A stretch of DNA of 64,000 nucleotides, taken from assembly GCA_033239005.1 (NCBI GenBank), contig BSQZ01000015.1, forward strand, positions 10,171,001-10,235,000, written 5' to 3'. Numbering within the stretch: the first letter of the stretch is position 1; every line of letters starts with the position of its first letter. The notes beneath the pieces were generated by a model. That model was not told the origin of the DNA. It saw only the letters and a list, made by a program, of their open reading frames with translations, and did no database searches. Below, piece by piece: positions 1-8,202 of the stretch. The DNA is from Lamellibrachia satsuma. Its lineage: Eukaryota > Annelida > Polychaeta > Sabellida > Siboglinidae. The translations under genes were made by a program, and so were the position numbers.

Positions 1-2
1 CA

Positions 3-566
3 TCATTGAGGTACCCCACTCAAAACCGATTTCCAAGTTGAAACTTCTCCATCTACTACGACTCGTTGTCTTCTGTCAGTCAGCCATTGTTCTATCCAGT
101 CAGTTATGTTATCCTCGATACCATGGTCTTTTAATTTAAGTAGTAATCTTTGATGTGGCACTTTGTCAAAAGCTTTCTGAAAATCTAAGTAGATAATATC
201 TACTGGCGATCCCACGTCTATCCACTTAGTGATTTCTTCCAAAAAACATAACATATTTGTTAAGCATGAACTCGCTTTAAGGAATCCATGTTGAGATGAA
301 TTTAATAATTTATGCTTAACGAGGAAGTCCACCATATGGTCTTTAATTAACCTTTCTAATAATTTACAAATCACTGACGTTAAACTCACTGGTCTGTAAT
401 TCTCTGACTTATTTCTCGAACCCTTTTTAAATAATGGTATGTTGTTTGCTTCTTTCCATTCAAACGGAACAACTCCCTCTTTTAGTGACAAGTTGAATAC
501 TCTTGCAAGTGGTATACTGATTTGTTCTACTGTTTCCATTAGTAATTTTGGAGGAATCCCATCCAC
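3..566 (-). pseudogene. LINE reverse transcriptase, partial
   Basis: A 187-codon open stretch of a non-LTR reverse transcriptase, running off the left edge of the window. Visible motifs are the early RT block around ENYRPVSLTS, the catalytic block IYLDFQKAFDKVPH with its first Asp, the fingers/thumb block WIEQWLTDRRQRVVVDG, and the start of SGVPQ, which normally precedes GSVLGP and the YADD box. The FADD/YADD active site lies outside the window. It belongs to the same minus-strand LINE as the endonuclease and ORF1 pieces to its right. The codons between here and the endonuclease piece are broken by stops. Confidence 0.85.
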
Positions 567-977
567 TCCCGGTGATTTGTTACTTTTTACTTTCTGATTT
601 TACATTGATGTCAAAATGTATTTGATTATGGTCACTATTACCCAATTGTTCAAATATTTTTACATTGTCCACTAATTCTTTTGTGATGACAGAACTATAT
701 CTAATACATTTTCTCCCCTGGTTGGTTCTAGTACGTGCTGAGTAAGAAAGCTATCCTGGATTAAACATAGAAATTGTTGATCCTCAATCCCTGTGCTCTC
801 TAGAGAATTCCATTGGATGTGTCCATCGTTAAAATTTCCCATTATGATACATTCCCCTACTAACTTCCTTTATAGCGTTTTTATTTTTGTGTTGTCCTCT
901 TCGTTTATGTTTGGACTTTGGTAAACTAATCCAACAGTTAATTTTGAATTTCCTGAAACAATTTTGCACCTAACAGC

Positions 978-1184
978 TTAATCACAATGTGCTTCCCTTT
1001 CTAGTTTTATTTCATAAGCCTGAATAGATTCTTTAACATATAAAATAACTCCCCCGCCCCTTCTTCCTATTCGATCTTTCCTAAACATTACATATCCTGT
1101 CAGTCCTAATTCAGCATCTGTTATATCTATGTTAGCCCATGATTCAGTTATACCAATTATGTGAGGGTCAATATCTTCTACCAT
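978..1184 (-). pseudogene. LINE apurinic-like endonuclease fragment
   Basis: A 68-codon fragment of the AP-type endonuclease that opens ORF2 of CR1-like LINEs. The stretch DPHIIGITESWAN contains the catalytic Glu (the TE of ITESW). The stretch RRGGGVILYVKE is the conserved GGG(V/A)xLYV strand. The fragment ends at an in-frame stop and the rest of the domain is degenerate. It lies between ORF1 and RT in the expected order. In a live element this domain nicks the target DNA to prime reverse transcription. Confidence 0.75.
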
Positions 1185-1344
1185 AATGTTTAATTCGTTT
1201 TTCTTATTTACTATGCTCCTTGCATTTAAACATACGCATCTATAACCTTTTTCGGAGATGTTTTTCGGATGATTTGATATTGGTTTATGTGGGCTAGTGG
1301 CCTCTTATTCTGCTTGAGACACGTCTAGGTAACCCCCTGCACTT

Positions 1345-2184
1345 CTAGTTTAAAGAATGTTTACTCCCAAAAATATTTGTCATTGTACCCAAGTCACTAT
1401 CTACTGCTGCTGAAAGTTTGTCCGCGAATACTGCCACCCCCTTTCCACTTAAATGAAGCCCATCCTTCATGTACATATCAGTCCTCCCAACAAAACTTCC
1501 CCATAAATCCACAAATCCAACTTCCTCTTCCCTACATAGCTTCTGGACTAACATGTTAATTGCCATCCCCCGACATTTTCGATATTTGTGACCCCTCCTG
1601 CCCATTACTGGTAAAATCCCTGACAGTATTACCTTCTCAACCCGCGTCTGTTTTAGTGTTCTGACCAACTGCCTATATTTCCTAACTATGGCAGTTGTAC
1701 CCTCCCTCTCTACGTTATTTGTCCCTACGTGTACTACAACAGATCCACCCTTACCCGAGCCTACGATGTTTTTTACCCTCTCAGTTATCGCCTCTATTTT
1801 GGCTCCAGGCAAGCAGACCACCACATCATCTCCCTTGTTTAAGACTCTGTCGGTCTTCCTAACTATCGAATCCCCAACAAACACCCTCGCTCTCTTCCTC
1901 ACCCCCTCTATCACTGCTGCAGAATAACTCTTCCGTTCGATCCCCTCCATCGCATTCTGTCCTGACCCCTTCTCTCCTGTCTCCTTCGCTCCTGTCTCCC
2001 CCACTTCCCACTCCTTTGCTCTTGTCTCTCCCACTCCCCTCTCCTTCACTCCGGTTGTCTTCCCTCCCGTCTCCCCCACTCCCTTCTCCCCTGCTCCCCT
2101 CTCCTTCACTCCGGTTGTCTTCCTTCCCGTCTCCCCCACTCCCTTCTCCTTCCCTCCTGTCTCCCCAGCTCCCCTCTCCTTCAC
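1345..2184 (-). pseudogene. LINE ORF1, SGNH esterase part
   Basis: A 279-codon open frame: a charged Gly/Glu/Lys/Thr repeat (about residues 1-75) followed by an SGNH/GDSL hydrolase-like domain. The esterase blocks are clear: VGDSIVR (block I, nucleophile Ser, about residue 104), VVHVGTNN (block III Asn, about residue 157) and DGLHLS (Asp and His of block V, about residue 248). Esterase domains in ORF1 are known from CR1-like LINEs and may help bind or handle membranes or RNA; their role is unsettled. The frame does not match the upstream ORF1 piece at 2206-2553, so a frameshift in the repeat linker near 2190 separates them. Confidence 0.8.
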
Positions 2185-2235
2185 TCCAGTTGTCTTCCCT
2201 CCCGTTCATTTCCTTCCAGTCTCCTTACGTCCTGT
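1965..2235. repeat. Pyrimidine-rich minisatellite inside LINE ORF1
   Basis: Repeated CT-rich units on the plus strand (for example ctccttcactccggttgtc at 2041, 2101 and 2179) encode the repeated Gly-Glu-Thr and Thr-Gly-Val-Lys-Glu-Arg motifs of ORF1 on the minus strand. Copies differ in length, which probably caused the frame change between the two ORF1 pieces. Confidence 0.75.
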
Positions 2236-2553
2236 CTCCCTACGACCTGTCACCTTCCCTCCTCTCAGCTTCCTCCCAGGCTGCGGTGAGCTCTCCCTAG
2301 CCTCTCTTGTGTCTTTCCCCACTTTATCATCTACTGTTCCCCCACCGGAACTACTGGCACAACCCCCCTGTTCCCTTCCCACCATTGCCACAACGAGCAG
2401 CCTCAGCTCTTCCAACTCCACCTCTAGTTCCTTCATCTTCGTACATCCCCTACACTCAAAACTAAAACTATCTGCCTGGACCTCAGCCCAGGACTTCTCG
2501 CACCCAGACTTGACGAAGTCCACCCAGTTATTGCAACTGCCACAAATTAAGTG
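2206..2553 (-). pseudogene. LINE ORF1, Cys-rich finger and coiled coil
   Basis: N-terminal part of the LINE ORF1. Cys pairs CGSC, SGC and ECRGC, with a Trp between, look like a PHD/treble-clef-type zinc domain. They are followed by a heptad-like coiled coil (MKELEVELEELRLLV) and a Ser/Gly-rich stretch. Such finger-plus-coiled-coil ORF1 proteins bind nucleic acid and multimerise. The open frame to the right of 2553 is Polinton end sequence. The true start is the ATG at 18209, on the other side of the Polinton, from which the frame continues through TAAGTG into this piece. Confidence 0.8.
2548..2553. repeat. Target-site duplication TAAGTG (left)
   Basis: The six bases TAAGTG sit immediately left of the Polinton end and are repeated exactly at 18165-18170, immediately right of the other end. 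Polinton integrases are known to make 6-bp duplications. Confidence 0.95.
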
Positions 2554-2716
2554 AGTAGTATACGTGCAGGAATTGGACCTCAAAAGATCAGCCCAGTAAA
2601 GATCATCCCATTCACTTCCGGTATAGAGGCTTCTGGGTAGCCCCAGCGCCCCCAAGCGGTAACCTACATCCACCACGAGCGCCCCCTAGCGACTGGAGAT
2701 AACGGTCATAACCCCA
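2554..2716 (+). repeat. Polinton terminal inverted repeat, left
   Basis: Starts AGTAGTATACGTGCAGGAA and matches the reverse complement of 17996-18164 almost base for base for about 163 bp. A ~6-bp indel near 2697 and scattered substitutions are the only differences. It contains two copies of a GC-rich AGCGCCCCC motif (2645-2656 and 2678-2689), the first with a substitution. Confidence 0.95.
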
Positions 2717-3298
2717 CGAGGGCTCCCTGTGGAATTTATATAGGAGTGTTAACCCCAAGGCGACTGCTTAACGGAGTGACATACGTAGCAATTAAGAATA
2801 GGGTAATTAGTAATCATCTAATTAATAATAGGGTCGTTAATTATATCAACTATCAAAGGGGACTAATGGAGACGAGAAATCAACGCAACACGATATGGTA
2901 CGAGTGCACACGTATTTTATTGAGTATAATACAAGCAGCATGGCGATACATCAAGGGTAGCGTGTAATATCACTACAACTACAACTACGATGAATATATG
3001 AATCGACTTGCGTATGTTGACCATCGCGCCAGAGGTCGTGAGCTTAGGGGTGTTTCCACCTCGCCAGAGGCTCGAGGATGACGACGACGAGGCGATTTGC
3101 GAATGTTTACCATCACGCCAGAGGTCGCGAGCTTACGGGTGGTGCACCACCTCGCCAGAGGCTCGAACGATGATGTGGTGTACTGCTGCTGCTATGAGCG
3201 ATAATACAGTCTACCATCATATCGCAGCTGTTTTAAACCAATCAAATACGCGGCAATCATTAACTACTGAATAGGTGCCGAATAGGTTGTTTGTATCA
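2717..3298. other. Polinton left subterminal region, no gene
   Basis: About 580 bp between the left inverted repeat and the protease stop. I see no supported gene. At 3008-3175 there are two copies of a ~88-bp unit built around cgccagaggtcg(t/c)gagctta and cctcgccagaggctcga. A related ccacgacagaggtcacgtgtg motif recurs in the 51-bp array at 12529-12730. Confidence 0.6.
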
Positions 3299-3787
3299 TC
3301 AGTCTATGTAAGATACACGATAGTAGGGTATACCCTTTTTCAATAGTCTCATCCAATCGAACACTTCACAATCGTTATTGACCAGATTAGTGTGGAACAT
3401 GTTTACGAAAGTCTTCATAGAAGAACCTTTACAACGAAACATTACATAAGCAACACAATATTGTCCGCAAACGTTAGACAGATGACTCTGAAGCCTCTGG
3501 GTATTATGAGTCCATTCGGAACAGTGTTTGTTCAGGAAGGTGCGGAAAGCTGCGTAACGAGGCGGCAGTCCGTACGAGCAGAAGTATTCACCGCGTCCGT
3601 CGGCGTCCAGGTACAGCGCTATCCAATGTTCACCTGGTTCGTCGCCGTTGTCGGTGTTGCACACGAAGGCTGCGGGCAGAGTGCCGTCTATCGTAGTGGG
3701 TAGTCCGTCTCTGGGTACGACGCCGCGAAATATAGTTCTGGTGCATGGGTCCACTGCCAGTAGTCTAGCAATCTGCAGGGTGTCCAT
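3299..3787 (-). CDS. Polinton adenain-like cysteine protease
   Basis: A 162-aa maturation protease of the adenovirus protease (C5/Ulp1-like) type, expected to cleave capsid precursors inside the particle. The His of GEHWIALY is residue 54, the oxyanion Gln of RLQS is residue 100, and the nucleophile Cys of VCGQYC is residue 107. The Gln-Cys spacing of 7 is as in adenain. Unusually, the position that is normally the acidic residue of the triad in Polinton proteases (FDSYG) reads FCSYG here (Cys70), so activity is doubtful. The start is the ATG at 3787, only 2 bp after the capsid-gene stop (3789). It is the last gene of the minus-strand cluster. Length is close to that of the family. Confidence 0.85.
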   Translation of the reverse strand: MDTLQIARLLAVDPCTRTIFRGVVPRDGLPTTIDGTLPAAFVCNTDNGDEPGEHWIALYLDADGRGEYFCSYGLPPRYAAFRTFLNKHCSEWTHNTQRLQSHLSNVCGQYCVAYVMFRCKGSSMKTFVNMFHTNLVNNDCEVFDWMRLLKKGIPYYRVSYID

Positions 3788-3788
3788 T

Positions 3789-5106
3789 TTAGTAGTCGTA
3801 GATGATGTTGCGATTCTTGTCGATTTCCAGCACGGACTCGAGCTCGGCGTAGGCGACGACGTTCACGGTGTTCAGCAGCGCATTGCGGAAATCATTTCTA
3901 TGCGCAGGTTGCCCTTTTGTACTAGATGGAAGCAGGGACCATCGCACTGATCGGGGGTCAGGTCGAAACCGAAGAAGGTGTAGCCGTGTCGGTAGTCGCT
4001 GCGAGTCAGTCCGTTCCCTTCGTCCTGCCACAACTTACCGGTCGACGAGAACAGACTCATGTAGCTCCTGACAAAGAGGTTGTCTTCGAAATTCGGCTGG
4101 AAAGGTTTGGAGGGTATCTGTCGTCCGTCCACGTACACCGCGAGGAAGCTGATGGCGTTGTTCTTGGCGTGAAAGGGATTCTTGTCGTACGCTCCGTTGT
4201 AGGCATCGTTATCGATGCAGCACAGCACCAGACGTTTCGGCAGGGTGCCGAGGAACAGGTTCTCGTACGTGTGCGAGCGAGTGCCGGCAGGAATGGAGTA
4301 CACCTTGCACTCGACGGATCGCATCGGATACTTGACCGTACTCTTCTCCAAAGCCTTGACGTGTGCTATCTGCACGCTGGGATTCACGGTGACTTTCTTT
4401 CTGCAAACAAGCAGGCATTGACTATTTGTATCTTGTAATCGGGGTTGACTCCACCAGCCATGAGTGCAAAAGCAGGTTTACTACGCACTAGTCGGATCTT
4501 GACGTCGACGCCGTTGATGAGGAATTTATCCTGCAGAAAGAGGTCCACGTGGAGACGGCCCATCATATCAACAACACGACTCCTCAGGATGTGCCCTCGT
4601 CGAGCCACGAACCCTTCGTTAGCTGCGGGTCCGTCGGCTATCTCGCAGGCGTCCATGCGAGTGGCCGTGTCCTTGTGCCACAGCTGACTCGTCAGTTGCG
4701 TGTCCTTGGCATCGGGACCGTAGCTGAGCAACGTCTCTATGAAGGCGCGATACGCATACGTGTTGGTCGAAGGGGTCACGAGCGTATTGTTCAGGGAGAC
4801 GTCGGCTTGACTGATCAGTGCATGCAGCCAGTTATTCACCGGTGCCACGGGATCGACCAAGTCGATATCTTCCCCGTTGGCTCGTGTCACCTTCGCCTGC
4901 ACGTGCAGTATCGTGTTGGCGAGATCCAGGTAATCGTCTCCCGATCCGGGTATGAGGAATTCTATGGGTCCACCCGAGTCCAGAGAGGACAAGGGCTTAT
5001 GTTCTACTACGTGACTGTCGATGATGCTGGTCTGAGTGGGGGGTACGGTAAAGAGATCCAGCTCGCTCTTGACCCCTTCACACGACTGTTTATGTACGAA
5101 TGCCAT
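3789..5106 (-). pseudogene. Polinton major capsid protein (double jelly-roll), frameshifted
   Basis: Homologous to the family annotated in many animal genomes as F54H12.2-like, which structural work assigned to the Polinton major capsid protein. Recognisable stretches are LDLFTVPPTQTSI near the N-terminus, GPIEFLIPGSGDDYLDL, and PVNNWLHALISQADVSLN. The coding region is in three frames: 5106 to about 4390, about 4387 to 3895, and about 3930 to 3789. Two indels (near 4390 and near 3900) break it. Comparison with the second copy (27150-27964) shows where the frames should meet. The start overlaps the basic-protein gene by 17 bp and the stop is 2 bp from the protease start, which suggests read-through expression of a compact cluster in the intact ancestor. 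Confidence 0.9.
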
Positions 5107-5506
5107 CGTCGTCGTCGAATATGTCGGCCTCGCGTTTCGTGGACGTCTGTCTCTTGCGTCGTCTCTTTGCTAAAGTGACTCCTTTCTTTGCCGGCGCGCG
5201 TTTTATACGTTTACGAGGACGCACGCCAGGAACCACCATACGCATCAGATTCCTACCGGCATCTGTGACGCGTCGTTTGGTTGCCTTTTTTATGCTCTGT
5301 CCAGACATGACGTCGTCGGCTATGCGCACGCCGGTCTTCAACGCTCCCCTTCCCAACGCCACGGCACCTCTCTTGATGAGCGGCATGGCGCTGCGCAGCA
5401 GACCGGTGAACAGACTACCTAGTCCATGTCCCCGCTGGTATTGAGCACCGGCGAAGTAGGGCAGTGTACCACCTGCCTGACGCGCGTAATACTCGTTGTA
5501 ATTTAT
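5090..5506 (-). CDS. Polinton basic, core-like small protein
   Basis: The first ATG is at 5386 (98 aa), but the frame is open upstream to about 5548 and the extra residues look conserved: YYARQAGGTLPYF and a Gly/Leu-rich amphipathic stretch. A longer product starting near 5506 is therefore likely; that codon is now ATA, so the original start may be lost. The C-terminal half is very rich in Lys/Arg (RPRKRIKRAPAKK, KRRRKRQ). This resembles DNA-condensing or membrane-active minor virion proteins such as adenovirus core/pVI-type proteins. It ends inside the major capsid start, in an arrangement common in animal Polintons. Confidence 0.6.
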   Translation of the reverse strand: MNYNEYYARQAGGTLPYFAGAQYQRGHGLGSLFTGLLRSAMPLIKRGAVALGRGALKTGVRIADDVMSGQSIKKATKRRVTDAGRNLMRMVVPGVRPRKRIKRAPAKKGVTLAKRRRKRQTSTKREADIFDDDDGIRT

Positions 5507-5508
5507 CT

Positions 5509-6453
5509 TCAGAACAGTCCGATCCTGCGCCGTCGAAAATGAAGTGTCACGGTCACTCTACCGTACTCGAATGGCACGCGTCGTCCTGTGTCGTCCCTTA
5601 TATCGATTTCAATCGACTTGAAGTGCGAGTACAACAGAGGCACGTAGTGAATGTTAGTGAACCTGTCGGATACCGTTTCGCCGTGACTTCCGACAACCGG
5701 GAGGGCTCGCAACAAAGGCGCGACAGTGTCACCTACTATACGAGACTCCACGACGTCCGTGTAAACGTATATGGTATCGAACCCTTGATTCATCTGCACC
5801 ACGTGTTCGGCTTCTTTACGGTAGGTATACGGACCATCGGGAGTGCCTTTGGGTGGCAAAAACACGGTGGCCGACGGTGTGAGACCGAGATTCCTTCCAC
5901 CTTCTCTCGGGTTCTCGTCCGTTCGTATCGTCTCTGCTGTTGTCACCGCTGCTGCCATGATCGATCCTAGTAGCAATGGTGGTGCTGCTGTCGATGCTGA
6001 CGGACTGGTGACCACCGTCGGTTCGAAACCTAACATTCTTCCCAACGCACTGAGGCGAGGTACAGTGAACTCGGTGCCTGGTGTCATGTGCATCGTCATT
6101 TTTTGAGTGACGGGGCTGTAGGTCAACTTTGCTCGTATCTTATCCGTCGTCATACTGTCCAGTCCCTTGTTGACGTGATCCATCAATGTCGTGGGAGACT
6201 TGTAATATCCAGCACTGATCCTTGCACTCGGGGTTAGACCCATAGCAATCGTCTCGTTAAGGAAGAACCAGGTATCGTACGTTCCTACATTGTACCACGT
6301 ATGCGGGTACTGTATTTCTGCCAACCCGCATTCCCACTCACCAGTCAGATTGATAAGTCGAGGTAAGTCTGTGATGTAATGAGCCAACGTATTGTTGGGA
6401 TACATCTTCATGGAAGCGTTGCTAGGCAGTGTCAGGTAGAAATCAGTCGCCAT
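5509..6453 (-). CDS. Polinton penton-like (minor capsid) protein
   Basis: A 314-aa intact frame beginning MATDFYLTLPSNASM with EIQYPHTWYNV about 45 residues in, a family always found beside the Polinton major capsid gene. I assign it as the probable minor capsid (penton) protein by position and family memory; no jelly-roll can be proven by eye. The ATG at 6453 overlaps the 3' end of the membrane-protein gene by 11 bp. The C-terminal tail is basic (RRRRIG). The second Polinton has a damaged homolog at 26265-27150. A Thr/Ser/Ala-rich stretch occupies about residues 150-185. Confidence 0.7.
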   Translation of the reverse strand: MATDFYLTLPSNASMKMYPNNTLAHYITDLPRLINLTGEWECGLAEIQYPHTWYNVGTYDTWFFLNETIAMGLTPSARISAGYYKSPTTLMDHVNKGLDSMTTDKIRAKLTYSPVTQKMTMHMTPGTEFTVPRLSALGRMLGFEPTVVTSPSASTAAPPLLLGSIMAAAVTTAETIRTDENPREGGRNLGLTPSATVFLPPKGTPDGPYTYRKEAEHVVQMNQGFDTIYVYTDVVESRIVGDTVAPLLRALPVVGSHGETVSDRFTNIHYVPLLYSHFKSIEIDIRDDTGRRVPFEYGRVTVTLHFRRRRIGLF

Positions 6454-6784
6454 TACGTCTCAACGTGGGATTGGGGAGCAGGTAACCCAAAGAACTACTC
6501 AACAAAGCCGTCCACAGAGTAGAATTCTCGTGACCTGTGGTCAGATTGTAAATGCTTATTAGAATGACCGTAAACAAGACGAGCACCTGACACAGAAAGA
6601 CTATTTCCTCTTTAGGAAACACGGTACCGAACAGATGCCAAGGAGTGCTACCGCTGCTACTGCTACCACTGTCCTCTGCGTTCTGCGCGTCAGTACTGTC
6701 CTCTGCTGCTGCTGCTACTACTACGTCCTCTTGTTCCTCCTGTTCGACGACGGTGAAGTCTCGTGTTGTCGTGTCATGTGTCAT
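6443..6784 (-). CDS. Polinton single-pass membrane protein
   Basis: A 113-aa protein. An acidic and Ala/Ser-rich first half is followed by FPKEEIVFLCQ and a hydrophobic segment (VLVLFTVILISIYNL, about residues 67-82), ending LWTALLSSSLGYLLPNP. This C-terminal motif recurs in animal Polintons and in the second copy here (26093-26270). The ATG at 6784 overlaps the integrase stop (ATGA) and its stop overlaps the penton-like start. Function unknown; a virion or assembly membrane protein is plausible. Confidence 0.75.
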   Translation of the reverse strand: MTHDTTTRDFTVVEQEEQEDVVVAAAAEDSTDAQNAEDSGSSSSGSTPWHLFGTVFPKEEIVFLCQVLVLFTVILISIYNLTTGHENSTLWTALLSSSLGYLLPNPTLRRNGD

Positions 6785-7881
6785 TTCTCGACTGAAGTCT
6801 TACCGAACGCGTGGCTAGTCTTTATAGTAGACTGCACCAGTGCCTTGGCATCTATCCAGCTGTTGAATTTGGAGGGGTAGCCGAACCATTTCACGAAAAC
6901 TTGATTTCGTCCACCTACCTTGCGACGATCCAGGACCTCTTGCACGTAGAACAGTTTATCGGGGAGTACCAACACTTTCTGCAACTCCAATTCGTAGAAG
7001 GTGCCTTCCAGCACTTCGCCGAGATCGTCCTTCAATCGATACACGGGTGGATCGGAGGGATGAACCTCGTGTATCGTGAAAATCTCTTCGCTCCAATTCG
7101 CCGTGTACCCCTTTTCGAACTTACCTTTGTACTTGCTGATACGTACGCGATCCGACACGCGCAACTTGGGCACGCCCTTACCGTCGTGACCGTACAGACG
7201 CTGCCACACCTTTTCCTGATTACGGTAACTCACCTGTGAAGGAGCCATGCCGATACTGCGGTGGGGGGTGTTGTTGTACGAATGCACCAGGTCCTGAAGG
7301 ATGTCGAGGTATCGCCACGTCTGGTGTTTCGTGAAGTATCGCCACATGCGTGACTTCAACGTTCTGTTGAATCTTTCCACGATGCACGCCTTCGTCTCCG
7401 CGTTGTACGTGGAGAAGTGATGGATGTTGTGCTTCTTCAATAGAGCCTGGACGGGTTTATTCAGAAATTCCTTTCCTTGGTCTGTCTGCAACATTTTTGG
7501 CCAGCCTTTGCTGAACGTGCTGTCAAGTGCCGCTACCAACGACGCCGCGGACTTGTTCTTCATGGGAACACACCAGGCCACTTTCGAGAAGACGTCGATC
7601 ACCGTGAGGAGAAAGGTCATACCGTCGTTGTGCTTTTTCAAATGCGACAGATCGACGAGATCGGCCTGCCACTGCTGATGCAGACCGCTCACGATGACGC
7701 GTCGTCTCTCGAAACGACGTCTAGCCGGCTTGTGTAGGGCGTCCTGTTCCGACAACCATTCCGCAACCTTTTTTCTTGATATGTGCGTGACGCGTCGCAA
7801 GGCATCGGGTCCGCCGTAACTACCTACCCTTTTCGGATCGAAGTAGACCGTCCTAAGCGCTCGTTCTTTCTTCGGTGCCAT
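6781..7881 (-). CDS. Polinton retroviral-type integrase with chromodomain
   Basis: Inserts the element into chromosomal DNA. I choose the ATG at 7881 (366 aa), which overlaps the upstream small ORF's stop as TAATG; the frame is open to 7941. The rve core has Asp in QWQADLVDL (about residue 74), Asp in LQTDQGKEF (about 134) and Glu in CIVERFNRTLK (about 169), i.e. D-D-34-E. A C-terminal chromodomain follows (YVQEVLDRRKV ... VKWFGYPSKFNSWIDA, about residues 305-345), which in related elements guides insertion to modified chromatin. All catalytic residues are present and the frame is intact, so this is the best-preserved enzyme of the element. A broken copy is at 25205-25948. Confidence 0.93.
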   Translation of the reverse strand: MAPKKERALRTVYFDPKRVGSYGGPDALRRVTHISRKKVAEWLSEQDALHKPARRRFERRRVIVSGLHQQWQADLVDLSHLKKHNDGMTFLLTVIDVFSKVAWCVPMKNKSAASLVAALDSTFSKGWPKMLQTDQGKEFLNKPVQALLKKHNIHHFSTYNAETKACIVERFNRTLKSRMWRYFTKHQTWRYLDILQDLVHSYNNTPHRSIGMAPSQVSYRNQEKVWQRLYGHDGKGVPKLRVSDRVRISKYKGKFEKGYTANWSEEIFTIHEVHPSDPPVYRLKDDLGEVLEGTFYELELQKVLVLPDKLFYVQEVLDRRKVGGRNQVFVKWFGYPSKFNSWIDAKALVQSTIKTSHAFGKTSVEK

Positions 7882-8042
7882 TAAAAGAGTTCCGATGGAC
7901 TGACGGTTGTGACGTTTACTGCGCAGCACGGTGCGCAGCACGGTTCGTGACGAGTAAGAAAGAGTACGCTGACGTACACCAGAAGACCCACTACCACACC
8001 CAAGACGATGACGAATGATCTATATTCTATTACTGTAATCAT
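7881..8042 (-). CDS. Small membrane protein, 53 aa, Polinton
   Basis: A short ORF with one strong membrane segment (FVIVLGVVVGLLVYVSVLFL, residues 10-29) and a Cys-rich tail with CCAPCC. The second Polinton copy keeps a 46-aa homolog (25015-25155) with the same membrane segment, the same position before integrase and the same end (KLF/ELF). That supports a real gene. It overlaps the end of the 47-aa ORF by 23 bp and its stop overlaps the integrase ATG by one base. Function unknown; not a recognised family. Confidence 0.7.
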   Translation of the reverse strand: MITVIEYRSFVIVLGVVVGLLVYVSVLFLTRHEPCCAPCCAVNVTTVSPSELF

Positions 8043-8163
8043 ACTCTGCAGAGCGACTGTTGTAAATATTTCGAACTATAGCGTCAGCAATCAAGTACAG
8101 TCCAACGCAAAATGCTGTAACGACGACGGAACGGTAGTACGTGTCCTGTGGATCGCTCGACAT
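8020..8163 (-). CDS. Small membrane protein, 47 aa, Polinton
   Basis: Starts MSSDPQDTYYRSVVV and has a hydrophobic stretch (VVVTAFCVGLYLIADAIV, residues 13-30). The second copy keeps the same sequence type (SDPQDTYRSVIVALFCGGLY at 24902-24961) in the same position, which supports a real gene. It lies 39 bp after the 269-aa gene and overlaps the next small ORF. Function unknown. Confidence 0.65.
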   Translation of the reverse strand: MSSDPQDTYYRSVVVTAFCVGLYLIADAIVRNIYNSRSAEYDYSNRI

Positions 8164-8202
8164 CGCTGTTCACACTGAGCTGTGGACACGTGTTGCAACG
8201 AC

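Larger units (their letters stand above)
1..2553 (-). mobile_element. CR1-like LINE, 3' part, cut by a Polinton
   Basis: A non-LTR retrotransposon read on the minus strand. From right to left come ORF1 (finger, coiled coil, low-complexity linker, SGNH esterase), an endonuclease piece and a reverse-transcriptase piece that runs off the window start. The order ORF1-endonuclease-RT and the esterase in ORF1 are typical of CR1-like elements. Its 5' end is displaced to 18165-18300 by the 15.6-kb Polinton. Stops and frame changes between the pieces (567-977, 1185-1344, near 2190) show it is dead. The Polinton must be younger than this LINE copy. Confidence 0.85.

Noticed and set aside
3926..4438. 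170-codon plus-strand frame and similar ones opposite the Polinton genes
   Set aside because: Antisense shadows of GC-rich coding sequence; the minus-strand frames have recognisable families and the matching gene order.
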